A DNA stretch of 45,817 nucleotides from Planctomycetota bacterium (GCA_021805985.1 JAJZDN010000028.1:1-45817), one strand, 5' to 3'. Positions 1-8,458 are shown, counted from the stretch's first letter. Made by a program: numbers and translations. The notes: generated from the sequence alone by a model not told the origin.

Positions 1-38
1 CTTGGAAATTTCATCGTTTCTGTCATACTGTTACCCAT
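1..38 (-). CDS. 5' end of an unidentified divergent gene (partial)
   Basis: An ATG at 38-36 on the minus strand opens a frame that stays open to the window edge and reads MGNSMTETMKFP. An AGGAG sits at 52-48, nine bases before the ATG, which is a well-placed Shine-Dalgarno. Only 12 codons are visible, so the product cannot be named. The gene would be divergent from the fragment that follows. The call rests only on the ribosome binding site and the absence of stops, so it could be chance. Confidence 0.4.
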   Translation of the reverse strand, partial: MGNSMTETMKFP

Positions 39-80
39 GGTGGCGTACTCCTAAAAAAGAACATTGAAAACACCCTTTAG

Positions 81-566
81 GTTACGCCGCCTCTTTTCTC
101 CCGTCCACAACTTTTAATAGTAGCCCACGGTAAAGTTGTCACATTGCCTCTTTTTATCGATCCAGCCGTACAGGCGGACCAAGGCGGCAACTCGACTTTT
201 GAACTTAACCCCGGCTCTGGTGACTACTTTTATAACGACTGGCTTGCGGCTGGGACGCGCGATACTGATGTCGCCACCTCTTCGCATGCGGTTCTGTGGT
301 TTGATCAAATCTACAATGGATGGGCAGCCAAACAGTTTCCGCATGATCCCGGCTCCTCCGATCCATGGGTTAACGTTGGCTATGCCGACGGGCATGTAGA
401 TTCCCAATATTACTCGATTGTCTCAAGGCTTGATGTCAAACAGCCGGTCATAAGTTTTTACTCCCTGGCGGATGGGACGACCAGTCAGGGGACCCAGGAT
501 TATGGCTTCACCACATTTTTGAGCAACGGGTGGGGTGTGCCGTGGTGGAGCAAGGGAATGCCATGA
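81..566 (+). pseudogene. C-terminal fragment of a pseudopilin-like (H-X9-DG / DUF1559-type) protein
   Basis: The frame is open from just after a TAG at 78 to the stop at 564-566, with only a TTG (144) as a possible start and no Shine-Dalgarno before it. The tail contains VGYADGHVDSQYY, which resembles the ADGHV segment near the C-terminus of planctomycetal type II secretion-like pseudopilins. No N-terminal methylation motif or hydrophobic pilin helix is present, and typical family members are two to three times longer. I therefore read it as the 3' remnant of a larger gene whose 5' part is lost. A short secreted protein of its own is less likely. Family assignment rests on the tail only. Confidence 0.5.
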
Positions 567-652
567 GGGGAGCACCCTCCACACCGCAGTATCAGTCAGG
601 CGCCCGGGTCGTTGCAGCCTTTCCTAGTTTTCTTGGTATGCGAAGGATGTCT

Positions 653-2623
653 ATGGGACGAATCAGTGAGGTGATGTTCGCTGCCTTGGCGGCGTTTCTG
701 GGAACTGCAGTCGCGGTCGCTCCCGCGATCGCCGCTCCGGCTCCATACCCGAATGAGCCGCTGCCCTTCGTGAGTGCGTCCGGCACCCACTTCGTGGCTG
801 ACGGTAAGCCGCTGATTCTGCGTGGATGCAATCTGGGCTGCTGGCTGTTATTTGAGCCGTGGATGCACGCGTGGAAATATCCCGACCAGTATTCCGTGGA
901 ACAGATTTTCAAAAAGCGGTTCGGAGCCTCAGCCGAACATCATCTCATGCAGATATATCGCGCTAATTTTATCCGCAATCGGGATTTCAAACTTATTCGT
1001 AAATTCAAGTTCAACGTGGTGCGAGTCCCTTTTAATTATCAGCTTTTGGAGCATACCACACCGCCTTACGCAATGCGGCGCCACGCGTTCCACTGGCTTG
1101 ATCGGGCGGTGAACCTGGCGGCAAAAAATCATATATATGCGATTTTGGATATGCACGCGGCTCCTGGCCGCCAAAGCATCGACGGCCCGACCGGCCGGAT
1201 CAAGCGGGATAAACTCTGGTCCAGTAAAGTCGATCAGCAACGCACGATCAATTTGTGGCGGGCCATTGCGGCCCATTTCCATGGGAATCCTGCGGTTGCG
1301 GGTTATGATCTGCTCAATGAGCCGTATGGCAATTTTCATCAGAATATGGCACCGAAACTCCGGGCGCTGATGCCACGAATTTATCGTGCCGTGCGTGCGG
1401 TGGACCATCGCCACATTATGTTTATGCCTAATCTGCTTTCCGGTTCAGTGCGTTTCTGGGGCAGCCCCGCATCGCATGGCTGGACGCAAGTGGCCTACAC
1501 CTCGCACTTTTATCCGGGACTATTCGGGGATCAGCCCGGCTTGGGAACCATGGCCTGGTTTATTTCGCGCCGTCTGCCGTCCATGGAAAGTTTTCTCAAA
1601 TCAGCAAAAGTCCCCTTTTATGTCGGCGAGTTTAATGTCGTGCTGAATCAGAGCGGCGGCCCCGCGATGATGCGAAAAGATTATGACACGTTTGCCTCGA
1701 ATGGTTGGGCGGCCACCATGTGGAGTTATAAACTCATTAAGCCCCAGGGCGGCGCCACAGATAATTCCTGGTATATGGTGTCCAATCGTAATAACGTGCC
1801 GAGTATTTCCGTACGACACAGCAGTGAAGCGAAAATATTGGCCTATTTCAAGTCTATGGGGACGATTCCACTGGCGATCAACAGGCCGTTGTTAGTTGCC
1901 TTGACCAGTCCCCAGCCGCCCAAGCTTGACCTGCCCGATATTGCGCCGCCGCCTGTGCTGCCAACGCAGATTCCGCATGGAATTGCATTGAAATCATGGC
2001 ATCAGGCTGATATTGGGGGAGCCAAGCCGGGCGGCCAAAAGCTGACCAAGAAGTACTTGGCGGTGTATGGCAGCGGTGCGGATATTTTTAACCATCGCGA
2101 CTCATTTCACTACTTGTACCATCGCATAACGGGTGAGTTCTCTCTGGCAGCGACGTTGACGCAACTATTGCCCAGCAGTCAATGGGCCAAAGCCGGACTG
2201 ATGCTGCGCGCGTCCGAGCAACCCAATTCAGCGTTTGCGATGATCAACGCCATTCCCGGAAAGATGCTGGCTTGGACCTGCCGAGCCGCCAACGGTGCGG
2301 ATACGAAGCAGAAAATGATTCCGATTTCCGGATTCCCCGTGCGGCTAAAGCTGGTGCGAACTGGTAACAGTGTCGCGGGTTTTTATCAGACAGGCGGCGG
2401 CAAATGGAAGAAAGCCGGTTCGCTGGTTCTGCCAACATCTACCTTCATGCAGCAGGTGGGTTTTGCGGTGTTAAGCCACAAGGCATGGGCGTACACGTGT
2501 GCACGCTTCAGCGGCATTACTTTCAGAAGATCAGGCCACGCCACCGTTAAAATCGCGGAGTACCGTGGCCGTGCAAGGTTAACTGCGATCGCCGCTGCGA
2601 AAATTGGCCCAGCGGAAAGATAA
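653..2623 (+). CDS. secreted GH5-family glucanase with C-terminal beta-sandwich module
   Basis: A 656-residue secreted glycosidase. The start at 653 is chosen because GAAGG lies six bases upstream and the protein then begins with a clean signal peptide (residues 1 to about 28, ending AVAPAIAA). Residues about 40-400 match a GH5 (clan GH-A) barrel: NVVRVPFNY, ILDMHAAPG, the acid/base motif LLNEPYG with E223, HFYPG, and the nucleophile motif YVGEFNV with E326. The layout resembles exo-1,3- or 1,4-glucanases, but the substrate cannot be fixed. After a Pro-rich linker (about 425-450), residues about 460-630 look like a concanavalin-type module (WAKAGLMLRAS) often appended to planctomycetal secreted enzymes. 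Earlier in-frame ATGs at 638 and 647 have poorer ribosome binding sites. Confidence 0.88.
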   Translation: MGRISEVMFAALAAFLGTAVAVAPAIAAPAPYPNEPLPFVSASGTHFVADGKPLILRGCNLGCWLLFEPWMHAWKYPDQYSVEQIFKKRFGASAEHHLMQIYRANFIRNRDFKLIRKFKFNVVRVPFNYQLLEHTTPPYAMRRHAFHWLDRAVNLAAKNHIYAILDMHAAPGRQSIDGPTGRIKRDKLWSSKVDQQRTINLWRAIAAHFHGNPAVAGYDLLNEPYGNFHQNMAPKLRALMPRIYRAVRAVDHRHIMFMPNLLSGSVRFWGSPASHGWTQVAYTSHFYPGLFGDQPGLGTMAWFISRRLPSMESFLKSAKVPFYVGEFNVVLNQSGGPAMMRKDYDTFASNGWAATMWSYKLIKPQGGATDNSWYMVSNRNNVPSISVRHSSEAKILAYFKSMGTIPLAINRPLLVALTSPQPPKLDLPDIAPPPVLPTQIPHGIALKSWHQADIGGAKPGGQKLTKKYLAVYGSGADIFNHRDSFHYLYHRITGEFSLAATLTQLLPSSQWAKAGLMLRASEQPNSAFAMINAIPGKMLAWTCRAANGADTKQKMIPISGFPVRLKLVRTGNSVAGFYQTGGGKWKKAGSLVLPTSTFMQQVGFAVLSHKAWAYTCARFSGITFRRSGHATVKIAEYRGRARLTAIAAAKIGPAER

Positions 2624-2693
2624 CCAGTGATAAATGAAATATCGGGTGCATTTGTTGGCGCATAAATTTATCGGCGAAGAAAGGAGCGAGATA

Positions 2694-2714
2694 ATGAAGT
2701 CACCAAGAACGTAG
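2694..2714 (+). other. six-codon mini-ORF with a strong Shine-Dalgarno
   Basis: AAAGGAG (2680-2686) followed seven bases later by ATG opens MKSPRT and then TAG. It lies in the 154-bp gap between the GH5 gene and the PEP-CTERM gene. It could be a leader peptide for the PEP-CTERM gene, or the stub of a lost gene. Nothing else supports function. Confidence 0.3.
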
Positions 2715-2777
2715 CGATCACGTGGTAACGAAGGGTCGTTTTCATATTTTTCGAAAACCTGTTAATTGGAGTGCTTT

Positions 2778-3671
2778 ATGTTTAATCACAAATTGATGCT
2801 ATCGGGAATGTTATTAGCCGCAGCGGCGGGGCTAGCAACACAGTCCGCCCGGGCAACGGTGTATGCGCAGGATAACGCAGGGAATTACAGCAGCGGCTGG
2901 AGTACCGGCAGCAATGGGGGCACCGGTTTTGGTGCATGGAATATAAACTTTGCCTATACCGGCCCTTCGGGAGCTGGCGGTGGCGGCGGCCAATTTATCG
3001 GCACCAATGCCGGGATCGCTTCTCCCTCCACACCGGCGTTTGACATCTACGTTTATCCCGGCTCCGGAGGCGATACGGGTCTGAATACGGATGTCACCAC
3101 CGCAACACGCTCATTTAGTTCCGCGCTTGCCGCGGGGCAAACATTTACCACCGATTTAAGCCTCGATAATGGCAATACCAGTACGACTGTTGCTAATACC
3201 AACCCCAGCACGGCGGATTCTAATATGGGCTTTGCCCTGCTGGATTCATCCGGAAAAGTTTTGTTTTCCATGATCTGTTTTGGTGGCGGGGAATATTGGG
3301 CTTCCGATGGCACTAATTCCGGTGCTTATTTTGAACCTGATTCGGGCAATATTCTCTACAATTACCATCTCGATGACACTTTTGCCTTCAACTTGTTGAA
3401 TTCCGCGGGAAATTACAGCCTGACGGCCGCAGGCAGTATCGGTGGCGGCAGCCCGACCACCTTTACCGGCAGTATTAATATGGCCACCGGCGGACCAACG
3501 CAGGTGCAATATATTGATAACAACGGTGGCAACGGCAGCGACGTGCAATTCAGCAGTATGTCCATCGCCAGCACACCGGTGCCGGAACCCGCGATGCTCG
3601 GGCTGGTGGCAATCGGTGCTACGGCCTTGCTGATGACCAAACGCTCCAAGCGTATCAGCAAGCAAGCTTGA
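2778..3671 (+). CDS. PEP-CTERM sorting-domain protein, hypothetical
   Basis: A 297-residue exported protein. GGAG six bases before the ATG at 2778 fixes the start. The signal peptide covers roughly residues 1-27 (MLLAAAAGLATQSARA). The mature part is rich in Gly, Ser, Thr and Asn and predicted to be beta-rich, with no recognisable catalytic motif. The C-terminus has the three-part PEP-CTERM signal: VPEPAM, a hydrophobic helix (LGLVAIGATALLM) and a basic tail (TKRSKRISKQA). Such proteins are processed by an exosortase and go to the cell surface or extracellular matrix. A strong terminator follows directly. The place next to two glycosidases suggests a polysaccharide-binding or matrix role, but that is inference. 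Confidence 0.85.
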   Translation: MFNHKLMLSGMLLAAAAGLATQSARATVYAQDNAGNYSSGWSTGSNGGTGFGAWNINFAYTGPSGAGGGGGQFIGTNAGIASPSTPAFDIYVYPGSGGDTGLNTDVTTATRSFSSALAAGQTFTTDLSLDNGNTSTTVANTNPSTADSNMGFALLDSSGKVLFSMICFGGGEYWASDGTNSGAYFEPDSGNILYNYHLDDTFAFNLLNSAGNYSLTAAGSIGGGSPTTFTGSINMATGGPTQVQYIDNNGGNGSDVQFSSMSIASTPVPEPAMLGLVAIGATALLMTKRSKRISKQA

Positions 3672-3697
3672 ACAAGTCGCGAAACTTCCCACGCGAC

Positions 3698-3740
3698 AAA
3701 TCGTGACGATTTCTATAATCGTCACGATTTTTTTTATTTA
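3698..3740 (+). terminator. rho-independent terminator of the PEP-CTERM gene
   Basis: A perfect 13-bp stem (3698-3710 with 3718-3730), a 7-base loop and a T-rich tract running to about 3740. The AAA before the stem means it may also act weakly in the other direction. Confidence 0.9.
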
Positions 3741-3843
3741 TGGTGCGCCGCCGCATAAACAATAATGTTTCGCGCCAGTGCCTGTGCGGATTTTGGTGCG
3801 TACCCTTTGATACCCCAGGTATTGGTGCCCAGGAGCCTGTGGA

Positions 3844-4485
3844 TTATTTCTGATATTCAATTTTATCGAGATAAAACGTAAAAGGCTTTCCGTCGACGGC
3901 AGCGCCGGTCCAGAAAAACCCTACCACAATGCGCTTGAGGTTCTTGCCTTTGAGGCTGATGGAATAGTGCTTCCAATGGGTGGTCAAAGTGACTTTTAAT
4001 TTTCCTTTGGCGGTGTCGTGGTATTTCTTATCAGATCCGATAAGGCCAAATCCGAAGTTGACAACCTGCCCGGCCTTCTTGCTGCGTGCCCAGAAGGTGA
4101 GCTTTTTGGCACCGGTGAGATTAAAGCCTCCGGAATTATCGCCCCAGTTGTTGGCAGGATTCTGCCAGGCGATCCCGCCCCAGCCGCTGCTGGAGGTAAA
4201 TTGGATTTTAAGACAATTGCTGTTTCCCTTGCGCGGGTGCGTCGTGGAACTTCCGTCGTACTTGATCGCCGAGGCAGTGCCCATCCAGCCGGCGGGAATA
4301 TAGCCGGATTGCCCGTGGCCATCGCTATAAATTACCAGCGGAAGCGATACCTTGGCCCCGGCATGTTTGTCCGCAGCAAGTTTGTCTGCTGCAAGGGCCT
4401 GCCGATCAACCAGACCCAGCGTCATGATGGCGGCCAACAACGTGGTGAGCAATCCTGTTAACAGTGAAGTTCGTGTGGTACGCAT
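3844..4485 (-). CDS. secreted single-domain jelly-roll (carbohydrate-binding-like) protein
   Basis: A 213-residue exported protein. AAGGAG at 4498-4493 lies seven bases before the ATG at 4485; the ATG two codons earlier is only one base from it, so 4485 is preferred. The signal peptide spans residues 1 to about 32. The rest (about 50-213) is one beta-sandwich-like domain with GWGGIAWQNPANNWGD, LTGAKKLTFWA and FTFYLDKIEYQK. This domain is clearly homologous to the C-terminal ~130 residues of the neighbouring hydrolase, so it is probably a carbohydrate-binding module produced as a free protein. It follows that hydrolase by 59 bp and is likely cotranscribed. No catalytic residues are apparent. 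Confidence 0.75.
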   Translation of the reverse strand: MRTTRTSLLTGLLTTLLAAIMTLGLVDRQALAADKLAADKHAGAKVSLPLVIYSDGHGQSGYIPAGWMGTASAIKYDGSSTTHPRKGNSNCLKIQFTSSSGWGGIAWQNPANNWGDNSGGFNLTGAKKLTFWARSKKAGQVVNFGFGLIGSDKKYHDTAKGKLKVTLTTHWKHYSISLKGKNLKRIVVGFFWTGAAVDGKPFTFYLDKIEYQK

Positions 4486-4544
4486 TGTCATACTCCTTGT
4501 TTGTAAAGCGGGTTAATTGTTCCGTTGCAGCAGCTCCCGAGTTA

Positions 4545-6365
4545 TTATTTTACATATTTAACATCGTCAATATAAAAAGTGAAAGGCGAACCATTGCCGC
4601 CGCCGGTCCAGTAAAAACCGGTGATCATCCTTTTAAGATTTCGACCCTTTAGATTGATCGCATATTTTTTCCAATGCGAAGTCAACGTGACCACTTGTGA
4701 GACGTGGGCCGAATCATGAAATGGCTGGTCGGAACCGATCAAGCCTGCGCCAAACGTGACGCGTTCCCCACCGGCTTTTCCTTTCGCCCAGAACGTGAGC
4801 TTAGAGGCACCGGTTAAATTTAAGCCTCCGTCGGTTTTTCCCCAATCATTGGCGGGATTTTGCCACGCGATTCCGCCCCATCCGTGGCTGGAGTTGTAGC
4901 TGATTTTAATGCAGGAATGCATCCGCTTAGGCCCGAAATTCGCGGTACTATAGCTGATATGTTTGTAATTGCCCATCCATCCGGCAGGTATATAGGGCAT
5001 TGCATTGGCGTTTTTCCCCAGCAGTACCAGAGGCAGGGGCGACCGGGGAATTCGCATGGCATGGATCGGCCCGGTGACCATCAGGGGAATATTGCCCACC
5101 GCCGCGCCGTTGTGGTTGTTATATACATAACAAAATAAGCGGTAATAGCCGCCATTATCCGGCATTTTTACCACTACATGCCCGCCATTTTGCCGGATGA
5201 TGGCGTGGGGATATTTTCGCGGCAAAGGCCGGGATTCGCCGCCGTTAGGCGGTGTATTGGAAATATCACGCCGCAATACCCAATGATAGGTCAACGCGCC
5301 GCCCCCTGGTTCGGACGCATCTACATGCGCCCTGATTTCCGACGTTCGCTTAATTTTATCAGGGCCTGCAAGCTTCAGACTTTTCATATCCGGGCACAAG
5401 TGTGCTGGCCAATGTCCGGTCCACAAATGTTCAAGCTGATCTACTGCCCCAAGCCGGCGGCCATCCGGCAGTACCAGGCCGAACCAGGTTGGCGTGGCCT
5501 CCACTTTCCAGCCCCAGGTAAATGCATAGGAGCCTAAACACAATCCCCTGGCTGCCATGACGCTATTACGATACGTTTTAGCATAATACAAAGCCTTCTG
5601 CGTGCTGGTCATTTCCGGCGGCAGGTGCAGATTATCCCGGCCTTCTTCCCAAACTCCCGGTGGACCAAATTCCGTCATAACATACGGCTTTACACCGCCG
5701 GCTTTGAGATACCGCTTATAAAGCGACGGGCCACCGCCGTATGAATTGATTCCGATGATATCAATATCCGGGCAATACTCATTGATTTTCTGAACCTTGT
5801 GTCCACCTATTTCCGCCACGACGGTCATGGTGGGGTGGTTGGGGTCCAGGCGGTGGCACATGCGGGCGATTTTCTCTACCGCCTGCCACAGGACTTTATG
5901 GTCATACCCATTTTCCATTTCATTGCCGATGCCCCATGCCAGCACCGCCGGGTCATGGCGATATTCGAGAACAAATTTTTTGCATTGCTCATACTGGGCC
6001 TGCACCTGGGCTTTATTTTTATAGCTGAATCCATTGCCCGGATGTGCCAGCCACATGCCTACGGTGAAAGTCATACCCAGTTGAGCCGCACGGTTTAGTT
6101 GGCTCTGAATGCCATCGGCCCCCCATGTGCGATCAGAATTTCCGCCCGCCGCTTTCAGTGCTGCCAGCGAATAACTTCCCCCCGCCCCTTTTATAAAATA
6201 GGGCTTTCCGCCCCGCAGGAGTTGCCATCCGCCGCCGGTTTTAACCAGTTGCACTTTTATCGCCGCCGCCGAGACGGAGCCGTCCACTGCTGAAAGCAAC
6301 GCGACCGCAGCCAAAATGGACGCGACAGACGAAATCCGCATTCGCAGAATCCCAAGTATCCTCAT
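4545..6365 (-). CDS. secreted clan GH-A glycoside hydrolase with C-terminal jelly-roll domain
   Basis: A 606-residue exported enzyme. The start at 6365 is supported by AAAGGA (6377-6372) six bases upstream and by the signal peptide that follows (residues 1 to about 34). An earlier in-frame ATG at 6488 would bury the signal. Residues about 40-340 form a (beta/alpha)8-type domain with AWGIGNEMENG (acid/base E149) and PYVMTEFGPPG (nucleophile E232), the two-glutamate signature of GH2/GH5-like clan GH-A enzymes. Residues about 345-470 look Ig/PKD-like (VDASEPGGGALTYHW). Residues about 478-606 are the domain shared with the downstream gene (GWGGIAWQNPANDWG). The exact GH family and substrate are not decidable by eye; a beta-glucan or beta-galactoside target is plausible. 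Confidence 0.82.
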   Translation of the reverse strand: MRILGILRMRISSVASILAAVALLSAVDGSVSAAAIKVQLVKTGGGWQLLRGGKPYFIKGAGGSYSLAALKAAGGNSDRTWGADGIQSQLNRAAQLGMTFTVGMWLAHPGNGFSYKNKAQVQAQYEQCKKFVLEYRHDPAVLAWGIGNEMENGYDHKVLWQAVEKIARMCHRLDPNHPTMTVVAEIGGHKVQKINEYCPDIDIIGINSYGGGPSLYKRYLKAGGVKPYVMTEFGPPGVWEEGRDNLHLPPEMTSTQKALYYAKTYRNSVMAARGLCLGSYAFTWGWKVEATPTWFGLVLPDGRRLGAVDQLEHLWTGHWPAHLCPDMKSLKLAGPDKIKRTSEIRAHVDASEPGGGALTYHWVLRRDISNTPPNGGESRPLPRKYPHAIIRQNGGHVVVKMPDNGGYYRLFCYVYNNHNGAAVGNIPLMVTGPIHAMRIPRSPLPLVLLGKNANAMPYIPAGWMGNYKHISYSTANFGPKRMHSCIKISYNSSHGWGGIAWQNPANDWGKTDGGLNLTGASKLTFWAKGKAGGERVTFGAGLIGSDQPFHDSAHVSQVVTLTSHWKKYAINLKGRNLKRMITGFYWTGGGNGSPFTFYIDDVKYVK

Positions 6366-6588
6366 GCCTGTTCCTTTACCCTTAAGATTATGGCTGCTGC
6401 GGCAGAGCCAACGCGTTGACCAATTTTTCCTCTCAAAAGCCTCTCCAATATCATGCAATGGCAACACGTAATGAAACTGTTGCATCAACTGAATTTACAA
6501 AATATATCCAGCATTGTCAATGGCCCACTCGGTGGCTTTTCGCTATTTAATAAACCGCATGTTATCCAAATAAATTGTTTTACCCGGC

Positions 6589-6613
6589 GGGACGCTGATA
6601 AAAACAGCGTCCC
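6589..6613. other. perfect 9-bp hairpin, terminator-like on the minus strand
   Basis: GGGACGCTG (6589-6597) pairs with CAGCGTCCC (6605-6613) around an ATAAAAA loop. There is no T-tract after the stem, so it may be a pause or protein-binding site rather than a true terminator. Confidence 0.5.
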
Positions 6614-6674
6614 AAGCCGCGGGCCCGAAAGAGATCGGGGCATGGTGCAGGTTTCGCATTTCCGATTAACGCCT

Positions 6675-7038
6675 GGGAGCCTGTCCGAGTAATGGCCGGG
6701 TTGCGACAACGTGATTTTTGGCTGGTCGGGACATCGTCGCGTCGTAGAGCACCGTGGTGATAAGCCGGTGGTTGGTTGGCAACACTGGATCAACCACCGG
6801 ATTAACCATCCGGTGCTCTACAAGAAACGGCGACGATGGCGTACCTGACACGGACGGTTCAGCCGCGCCGCGGGGGGAGGCCAAAAAGCACGCCGCCCTA
6901 CGGGTGGGCCTGAAATGCCCCGCCTGCTTTGTTGTCGGATCTCGCAGACTCATCATTAAGAGTCGGCTCGATCCTCCGTCGCGCATACGGGACATTTCAG
7001 ACCCATCGCAATCCCGGCCATTGCTCGGACAGGCTCCC
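6675..7038. mobile_element. 364-bp MITE-like element with ~32-bp terminal inverted repeats and nested hairpins
   Basis: The left end (6675-6706, beginning GGGAGCCTGTCCGAG) is the inverse of the right end (7006-7038) apart from one substitution and one extra base. Inside is a stepped hairpin: 6732-6740 with 6830-6838 (9 bp), 6744-6753 with 6812-6821 (10 bp, GTAGAGCACC) and 6765-6774 with 6791-6800 (10 bp, CCGGTGGTTG). A second arm pairs 6906-6921 with 6989-7004, allowing G-U and mismatches. There is no coding capacity. A related 53-bp copy lies at 43163-43215. I saw no clear target-site duplication, so mobility is inferred from the structure; a structured RNA or REP-type intergenic element is the alternative. 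Confidence 0.7.
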
Positions 7039-7080
7039 GTTCTCGGGGGGCTGTGCAAAAACTGCGGCATGCAAAGCCGA

Positions 7081-8220
7081 TTACTTTGCGGCAGGAGGTT
7101 TGGCAGCAGGGATTTGTTGACGGTTGATCGAAAGGGCGGATATTTTTTCTGTCAGGCGGGATTTGGGGACATCGGACATATCGCTAATCCAGCGGATGGA
7201 TTCGTAGTGCAAAGCAAGGGCGGTTGTCAGGAGCGGGTTGCGTTTGGATTTGCTGGTGCCGACAAAAATGGTGTATTCCAAATGCCGATGCGTGAGTTGA
7301 TGCGTGACGGATTCCGTCAGGCGTTTTAACTTGATGTTCAGCCCGGTGAGGTTAAAGAGTTGCTGACTGGCCGCTGCGGCGTTGCGGCGGGAAAGTTCAA
7401 ACGCGGGAAATTCCCAGAGATGTTCCCAAAGGCCGCCGGCCTTGCGTTGCGCCAGCAGTTGGCCCTGCGGCGAATTAATGACGACTGCGGCCATTTCGAT
7501 GTGGGGCGTGGGGGCTTTGCGTTGTTTTACCGGTAATTGGTTCTGCATGTTGCGTTGCCGGGCCATGCAAAAACTTTTCAGCGGGCAACTTTCGCAGCGC
7601 GGATGCTTTGGCGTGCAAACGGTGGCTCCCAGTTCCATCATGGCCTGATTAAAATCTCCCGGGTTGGTCTGGGGCACCAGCGCTTCGGCAATTTGCCATA
7701 GCCGCTTTTGCGTTTGCGACGTGGCAATATTGTCGCGAATCAGCAGGAGCCGCGCCAGCACGCGCATCACGTTGCCATCCAGTACCGGCACTGTTTCATG
7801 GAAGGCGATACTGGCGATGGCACCGGCGGTGTACCGGCCGATGCCGGGAAGTTTCAACATATTATCATATGTGGATGGAAAAATACCGTGATATGTTGAT
7901 GCGATTATCTGAGCGGCCTGGTGCATACTTTTGGCGCGCCGGTAATAACCCAGGCCCGCCCAGATTTTCAATATTTCGTCCAGAGGCGCGGCAGCCAAGG
8001 CATGTATATCAGGAAATTGTTGTAAAAAGCGGGCGTAATAAGGTGTGACCGTGGCAACCTGCGTCTGTTGGAGCATCACTTCGGAGAGCCAAACGGCATA
8101 AGGATCGTGGGTATTTCGCCAGAGCATGGGACGTTTGTGCTGGTCAAACCACGTGCCCAGGCGTTGGTGAATGTGCTTCTGCAGGGCGGCTGGAATGCGG
8201 TCGAAACGTGTGGATTTCAT
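7081..8220 (-). CDS. mutY: A/G-specific adenine DNA glycosylase MutY
   Basis: A 379-residue base-excision repair enzyme that removes adenine mispaired with 8-oxoguanine. Visible features: catalytic E47 in WLSEVMLQQTQV, helix-hairpin-helix LPGIGRYTAGA (about 124-134), catalytic D148 in PVLDGNVMRVLAR, and the [4Fe-4S] loop C202-x6-C209-x2-C212-x5-C218. The C-terminal ~150 residues correspond to the NUDIX-like 8-oxoG recognition domain. The start at 8220 fits family N-termini; the frame extends to a GTG at 8310 that would add 30 unrelated residues and overlap a DnaA-box-like site. No strong Shine-Dalgarno is visible at either. It is transcribed away from dcd. Confidence 0.95.
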   Translation of the reverse strand: MKSTRFDRIPAALQKHIHQRLGTWFDQHKRPMLWRNTHDPYAVWLSEVMLQQTQVATVTPYYARFLQQFPDIHALAAAPLDEILKIWAGLGYYRRAKSMHQAAQIIASTYHGIFPSTYDNMLKLPGIGRYTAGAIASIAFHETVPVLDGNVMRVLARLLLIRDNIATSQTQKRLWQIAEALVPQTNPGDFNQAMMELGATVCTPKHPRCESCPLKSFCMARQRNMQNQLPVKQRKAPTPHIEMAAVVINSPQGQLLAQRKAGGLWEHLWEFPAFELSRRNAAAASQQLFNLTGLNIKLKRLTESVTHQLTHRHLEYTIFVGTSKSKRNPLLTTALALHYESIRWISDMSDVPKSRLTEKISALSINRQQIPAAKPPAAK

Positions 8221-8302
8221 TGTAAGAATTCTATCCGCACGGCAATAATGAGCAACGGCGTCTGACGGGGCGATAATTTTTGCATTCCGGGCAAGATTGG
8301 AG

Positions 8303-8399
8303 TTATCCACAGGGGCTTTTTGGTGACTACAACATCTGGTAGAAAAAAAAACTAATTAACACAAGTCTTGTGGATATAATGGGTTAGTGATGTGGAAAA
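8303..8399. promoter_or_regulatory. cluster of three DnaA-box-like sites
   Basis: TTATCCACA (8303-8311, plus strand) is the perfect consensus DnaA box. TGTGGATAT (8369-8377) and TGTGGAAAA (8391-8399) are minus-strand boxes ATATCCACA and TTTTCCACA, each a known type of near-match. The last two are spaced 22 bp start to start, about two helical turns. The setting, upstream of dcd and nrdJ and next to an AT-rich block, suits either a DnaA-controlled nucleotide-supply promoter or a replication origin. Confidence 0.55.
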
Positions 8400-8430
8400 C
8401 CTGTCCGTCAATATTTAGTGATAAAAAAGA

Positions 8431-8458
8431 TTGACACCACAAGATATGGTGCTAAAGT
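8431..8458 (+). promoter_or_regulatory. predicted sigma70-type promoter for dcd
   Basis: A perfect -35 TTGACA (8431-8436), a 16-bp spacer and -10 TAAAGT (8453-8458). It would give a leader of about 180 nt before dcd. It lies just downstream of the DnaA-box cluster. Confidence 0.5.

Larger units (their letters stand above)
6366..7080. other. 715-bp intergenic region holding a structured repeat element
   Basis: No convincing gene. The hydrolase upstream region occupies about 6366-6580, a 9-bp hairpin lies at 6589-6613, and the inverted-repeat element fills 6675-7038. Open frames here run through the palindromes and lack ribosome binding sites. Confidence 0.7.

Noticed and set aside
6754-7329. 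191-codon plus-strand frame across the repeat element
   Set aside because: It is created by the palindromic element and the antisense of mutY; no ribosome binding site and no domain.
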